A DNA stretch of 10,582 nucleotides from CAZCWX01 sp964502465 (GTDB taxonomy: Bacteria > Desulfobacterota > Binatia > Bin18), in contig CAZCWX010000517.1 of the NCBI GenBank assembly GCA_964502465.1, positions 1-10,582 of the forward strand, read 5' to 3'. The position numbers were made by a program, and so were the translations under genes. Positions 9,607 to 10,582 of the stretch are shown one piece after another. Position 1 is the stretch's first letter, and each line of letters begins with the position of its first letter. The notes under the pieces were generated by a model. It searched no databases and was not told where the DNA came from. It saw only the letters and a program-made list of their open reading frames with translations.

Positions 9607-9673
9607 TCCTTTACCAAAGGTAGTAAAACTAAAAGCGAAAGAGAAAAAAGGAAGGCCAGAAAAGGAAGAAAAC

Positions 9674-10057
9674 CTAGAACGAAGGCAAGCCGTCTTTTTT
9701 TGTCTCGTCTGCTTGAGACGAGGAGGAAGAAGCCGTCACCATGGTTACCGCACCAGTTCTGTTTTTCATCCCATCTAATTTCTCGCTCCTCTCAATACGG
9801 TCAAGAAGCGTGGACGACACATGCTCCGCTTCGCGCTCAATCTCGGTCTCCCGCTCGGAAGCCTTGTAATAGGCATCGGCGATACTCATCGCCGCCATAA
9901 TCGCGACGCGGAGGGGCACAGCAGTTTTTGTCGCCTCAGCAATCTGACGCATCTTTTGGTCTACATGAGAGGCAATTTTCTTCACATACTCTTCTTCGTC
10001 CTCGCTGGTCACGGTAAATCTCTGTCCAAAGATTTCGACCTCGATCAGCGTTTTCAT
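9674..10057 (-). CDS. zapA: Cell division protein ZapA
   Basis: ZapA binds FtsZ and promotes bundling of filaments in the division ring. From the ATG at 10057 it has 127 residues. The N-terminal FtsZ-binding globular part starts with KTLIEVEIFGQRFTVTSEDEE. The conserved LRVAIMAAMSIADAYYK (about 49-65) leads into a charged helix (about 66-100) of the dimer coiled coil. The last 25 or so residues are low complexity, with five serines in a row and a lysine pair, and are probably disordered. An ATG at 10078 is in frame but has no ribosome binding site and overlaps the zapB-like gene. The ATG at 10057 has AAGGA seven bases upstream (10065-10069), inside the last zapB-like codons, with only four bases between that gene's stop and this start. 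Translational coupling is therefore likely. Confidence 0.92.
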   Translation of the reverse strand: MKTLIEVEIFGQRFTVTSEDEEEYVKKIASHVDQKMRQIAEATKTAVPLRVAIMAAMSIADAYYKASERETEIEREAEHVSSTLLDRIERSEKLDGMKNRTGAVTMVTASSSSSQADETKKDGLPSF

Positions 10058-10069
10058 TTTTTCATCCTT
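10058..10069 (-). promoter_or_regulatory. zapA ribosome binding site within the zapB-like stop region
   Basis: AAGGA at 10065-10069 on the minus strand lies seven bases before the ATG at 10057 and is formed by the last codons of the upstream gene, whose TGA is at 10062-10064. It decides the zapA start and implies coupled translation. Confidence 0.7.
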
Positions 10070-10304
10070 CACTTTCATTTAAATCGTATAAATGATTAAA
10101 TTTGTTTATAATTATCTCTAATTTCTCTCGTACCTCATTGCGTTCCTTTTCATACTGACGCACTTGTTCCATGAGCACGGCATACGCCTGTTCCTGTTCT
10201 TTAAGACGCATGAGCAGCTCACTTTTCTCTCCACAAACTTTCTCGTGGTGCGCTATGAAGCCGTTAATTCTCTCTTCAAGAAGTTTGAGACTTTCTAGTG
10301 CCAT
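10062..10304 (-). CDS. zapB: Small coiled-coil protein, ZapB-like cell division factor
   Basis: An 80-residue soluble protein predicted to be almost entirely helical. Heptad-like hydrophobic spacing (LESLKLLEERINGF, then LLMRLKEQEQAYAVLMEQV) suggests a long coiled coil, and it is rich in Glu, Lys and Arg. ZapB is an abundant coiled-coil protein of similar size (81 residues in E. coli) that bridges ZapA to the chromosome-terminus protein MatP and thickens the Z-ring. Direct linkage to zapA, with coupled starts and stops, is the main reason for the name; sequence similarity to E. coli ZapB is weak by eye. A single Cys (residue 24) is present. The ATG at 10304 has no clear Shine-Dalgarno. It lies 29 bases after ftsY and just below a strong promoter candidate, so the transcript leader would be short. 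Confidence 0.68.
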   Translation of the reverse strand: MALESLKLLEERINGFIAHHEKVCGEKSELLMRLKEQEQAYAVLMEQVRQYEKERNEVREKLEIIINKFNHLYDLNESEG

Positions 10305-10330
10305 ATCAATCTAAAATGAAGTAAAAGTTT

Positions 10331-10359
10331 ATATTATTGTTCAGATAGCTTTCTGTCAA
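10331..10359 (-). promoter_or_regulatory. Sigma-70-type promoter inside the ftsY 3' end
   Basis: On the minus strand a perfect -35 box TTGACA (10354-10359) is followed by a spacer of exactly 17 bases and a -10 box TAATAT (10331-10336, four of six consensus bases). The first three bases of the -10 box are the ftsY stop codon. Transcription would begin around 10322-10325, giving a leader of about 20 bases before the zapB-like ATG. It would supply zapB-zapA-rny and perhaps tyrS, era and the ATPase independently of ftsY. Confidence 0.6.
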
Positions 10360-10582
10360 GAGAAATTTCCTGTGCATAGCTATCTGGAGCAAACAACGCC
10401 TCGACAAAGTTCACTGCACTGAAATTTTGCAGATCATCCGGCTGTTCTCCAAGCCCGACACAACGGATAGGGACACCGATCTGATCCACCACAGATAATA
10501 CCACACCGCCTTTTGCTGATCCGTCGAGTTTCGCGAGAATAATCCCTGACAGAGGGAGTGCTTTCTGGAACATTTGAGCTTG
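10334..10582 (-). CDS. ftsY: Signal recognition particle receptor FtsY, C-terminal end (5' part outside window)
   Basis: FtsY is the SRP-receptor GTPase that accepts ribosome-nascent-chain complexes at the inner membrane for delivery to SecYEG. The frame is open to the window edge, and 82 residues of the NG domain are visible. LSGIILAKLDGSAKGG carries the guanine-specificity motif, here AKLD where TKLD is usual; the key Lys and Asp are kept. IGVPIRCVGLGEQPDDLQNF is the closing-loop motif, and the protein domain normally ends near FVEALF. About 18 further residues follow. That extra tail encodes the -35 region of the promoter described here. Ffh is excluded because no M domain follows. The apparent internal ATG at 10573 is not the start. 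Confidence 0.95.
   Translation of the reverse strand, partial: QAQMFQKALPLSGIILAKLDGSAKGGVVLSVVDQIGVPIRCVGLGEQPDDLQNFSAVNFVEALFAPDSYAQEISLDRKLSEQ

Larger units (their letters stand above)
9463..9637 (-). ncRNA. Candidate structured RNA or rny leader between zapA and rny
   Basis: The zapA-rny interval has no convincing ORF but dense folding potential on the transcribed strand. Three hairpins lie almost end to end at 9608-9620, 9570-9606 and 9535-9567, separated by 1 and 2 bases. A possible closing stem pairs TAAAAGCG (9630-9637) with CGTTTTA (9463-9469), with one bulged base, and encloses about 175 bases. 6S RNA is often encoded just downstream of zapA in Proteobacteria and is about 180 bases long, so position and size fit. 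I could not recognise the 6S central bubble, and the 15-bp perfect hairpin is not typical. A cis-acting leader for rny is an equal alternative. Boundaries are guesses from the closing stem. Confidence 0.3.

Noticed and set aside
9704..9722. Hairpin next to a T-run as an intrinsic terminator
   Set aside because: The T-run precedes the hairpin on the plus strand and reads as A's after it on the minus strand, so neither orientation gives stem followed by U's. It lies inside zapA codons.
9575..9778. 67-codon plus-strand frame across the zapA-rny gap and zapA end
   Set aside because: Its Lys/Glu-rich start comes from the purine tract and its end is antisense to zapA; no ribosome binding site or family match is evident.

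Overview
The window is chromosomal DNA of a bacterium. The long co-directional run ftsY, zapB-like, zapA, rny, tyrS, era is a housekeeping arrangement. Its use of RNase Y together with a ZapA/ZapB-type division pair suggests a Gram-negative lineage of the broad deltaproteobacterial type (Desulfobacterota, Methylomirabilota or Tectomicrobia-like). That placement is an inference from gene content, and I cannot fix it from sequence alone. Base composition looks moderate, and coding density is high: no gene-free stretch exceeds about 255 bases. I see no tRNA, rRNA, CRISPR array or insertion sequence.

Layout. At the left edge (1-555, plus strand) is the C-terminal part of a sensor histidine kinase. 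Its 3' end overlaps the 3' end of a convergent AtoE-family short-chain fatty acid transporter (515-1885, minus). Abutting the transporter start is a 5'-truncated CaiB/BaiF-type CoA-transferase remnant (about 1906-2799, plus) broken by three apparent single-base insertions. From 2851 to the right edge everything lies on the minus strand. In order of transcription (right to left) this is ftsY (3' end only), a small coiled-coil zapB-like gene, zapA, a 253-base structured intergenic region, rny, tyrS, era and a 919-residue Ca2+-type P-type ATPase.

How it works together. FtsY docks signal-recognition-particle complexes at the membrane. ZapA and ZapB act on the division ring. RNase Y starts mRNA decay at the membrane, TyrS charges tRNA-Tyr, and Era assists assembly of the small ribosomal subunit. 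The block is therefore a growth, translation and division cluster with a cation pump added downstream. A near-consensus sigma-70 promoter (TTGACA, 17-base spacer, TAATAT) lies in the last codons of ftsY and could drive zapB onward. The zapA-rny gap holds three closely packed hairpins, a pyrimidine-rich tract on the transcribed RNA, and a sequence complementary to the rny ribosome binding site. It could be a regulatory leader or a separate small RNA.

The left third is accessory and rearranged: a truncated, decaying CoA-transferase, a transporter start within about 20 bases of the breakpoint, and overlapping convergent gene ends. I found no convincing new multi-gene system. The most interesting unexplained signals are the structured zapA-rny interval and the promoter hidden in the ftsY end.
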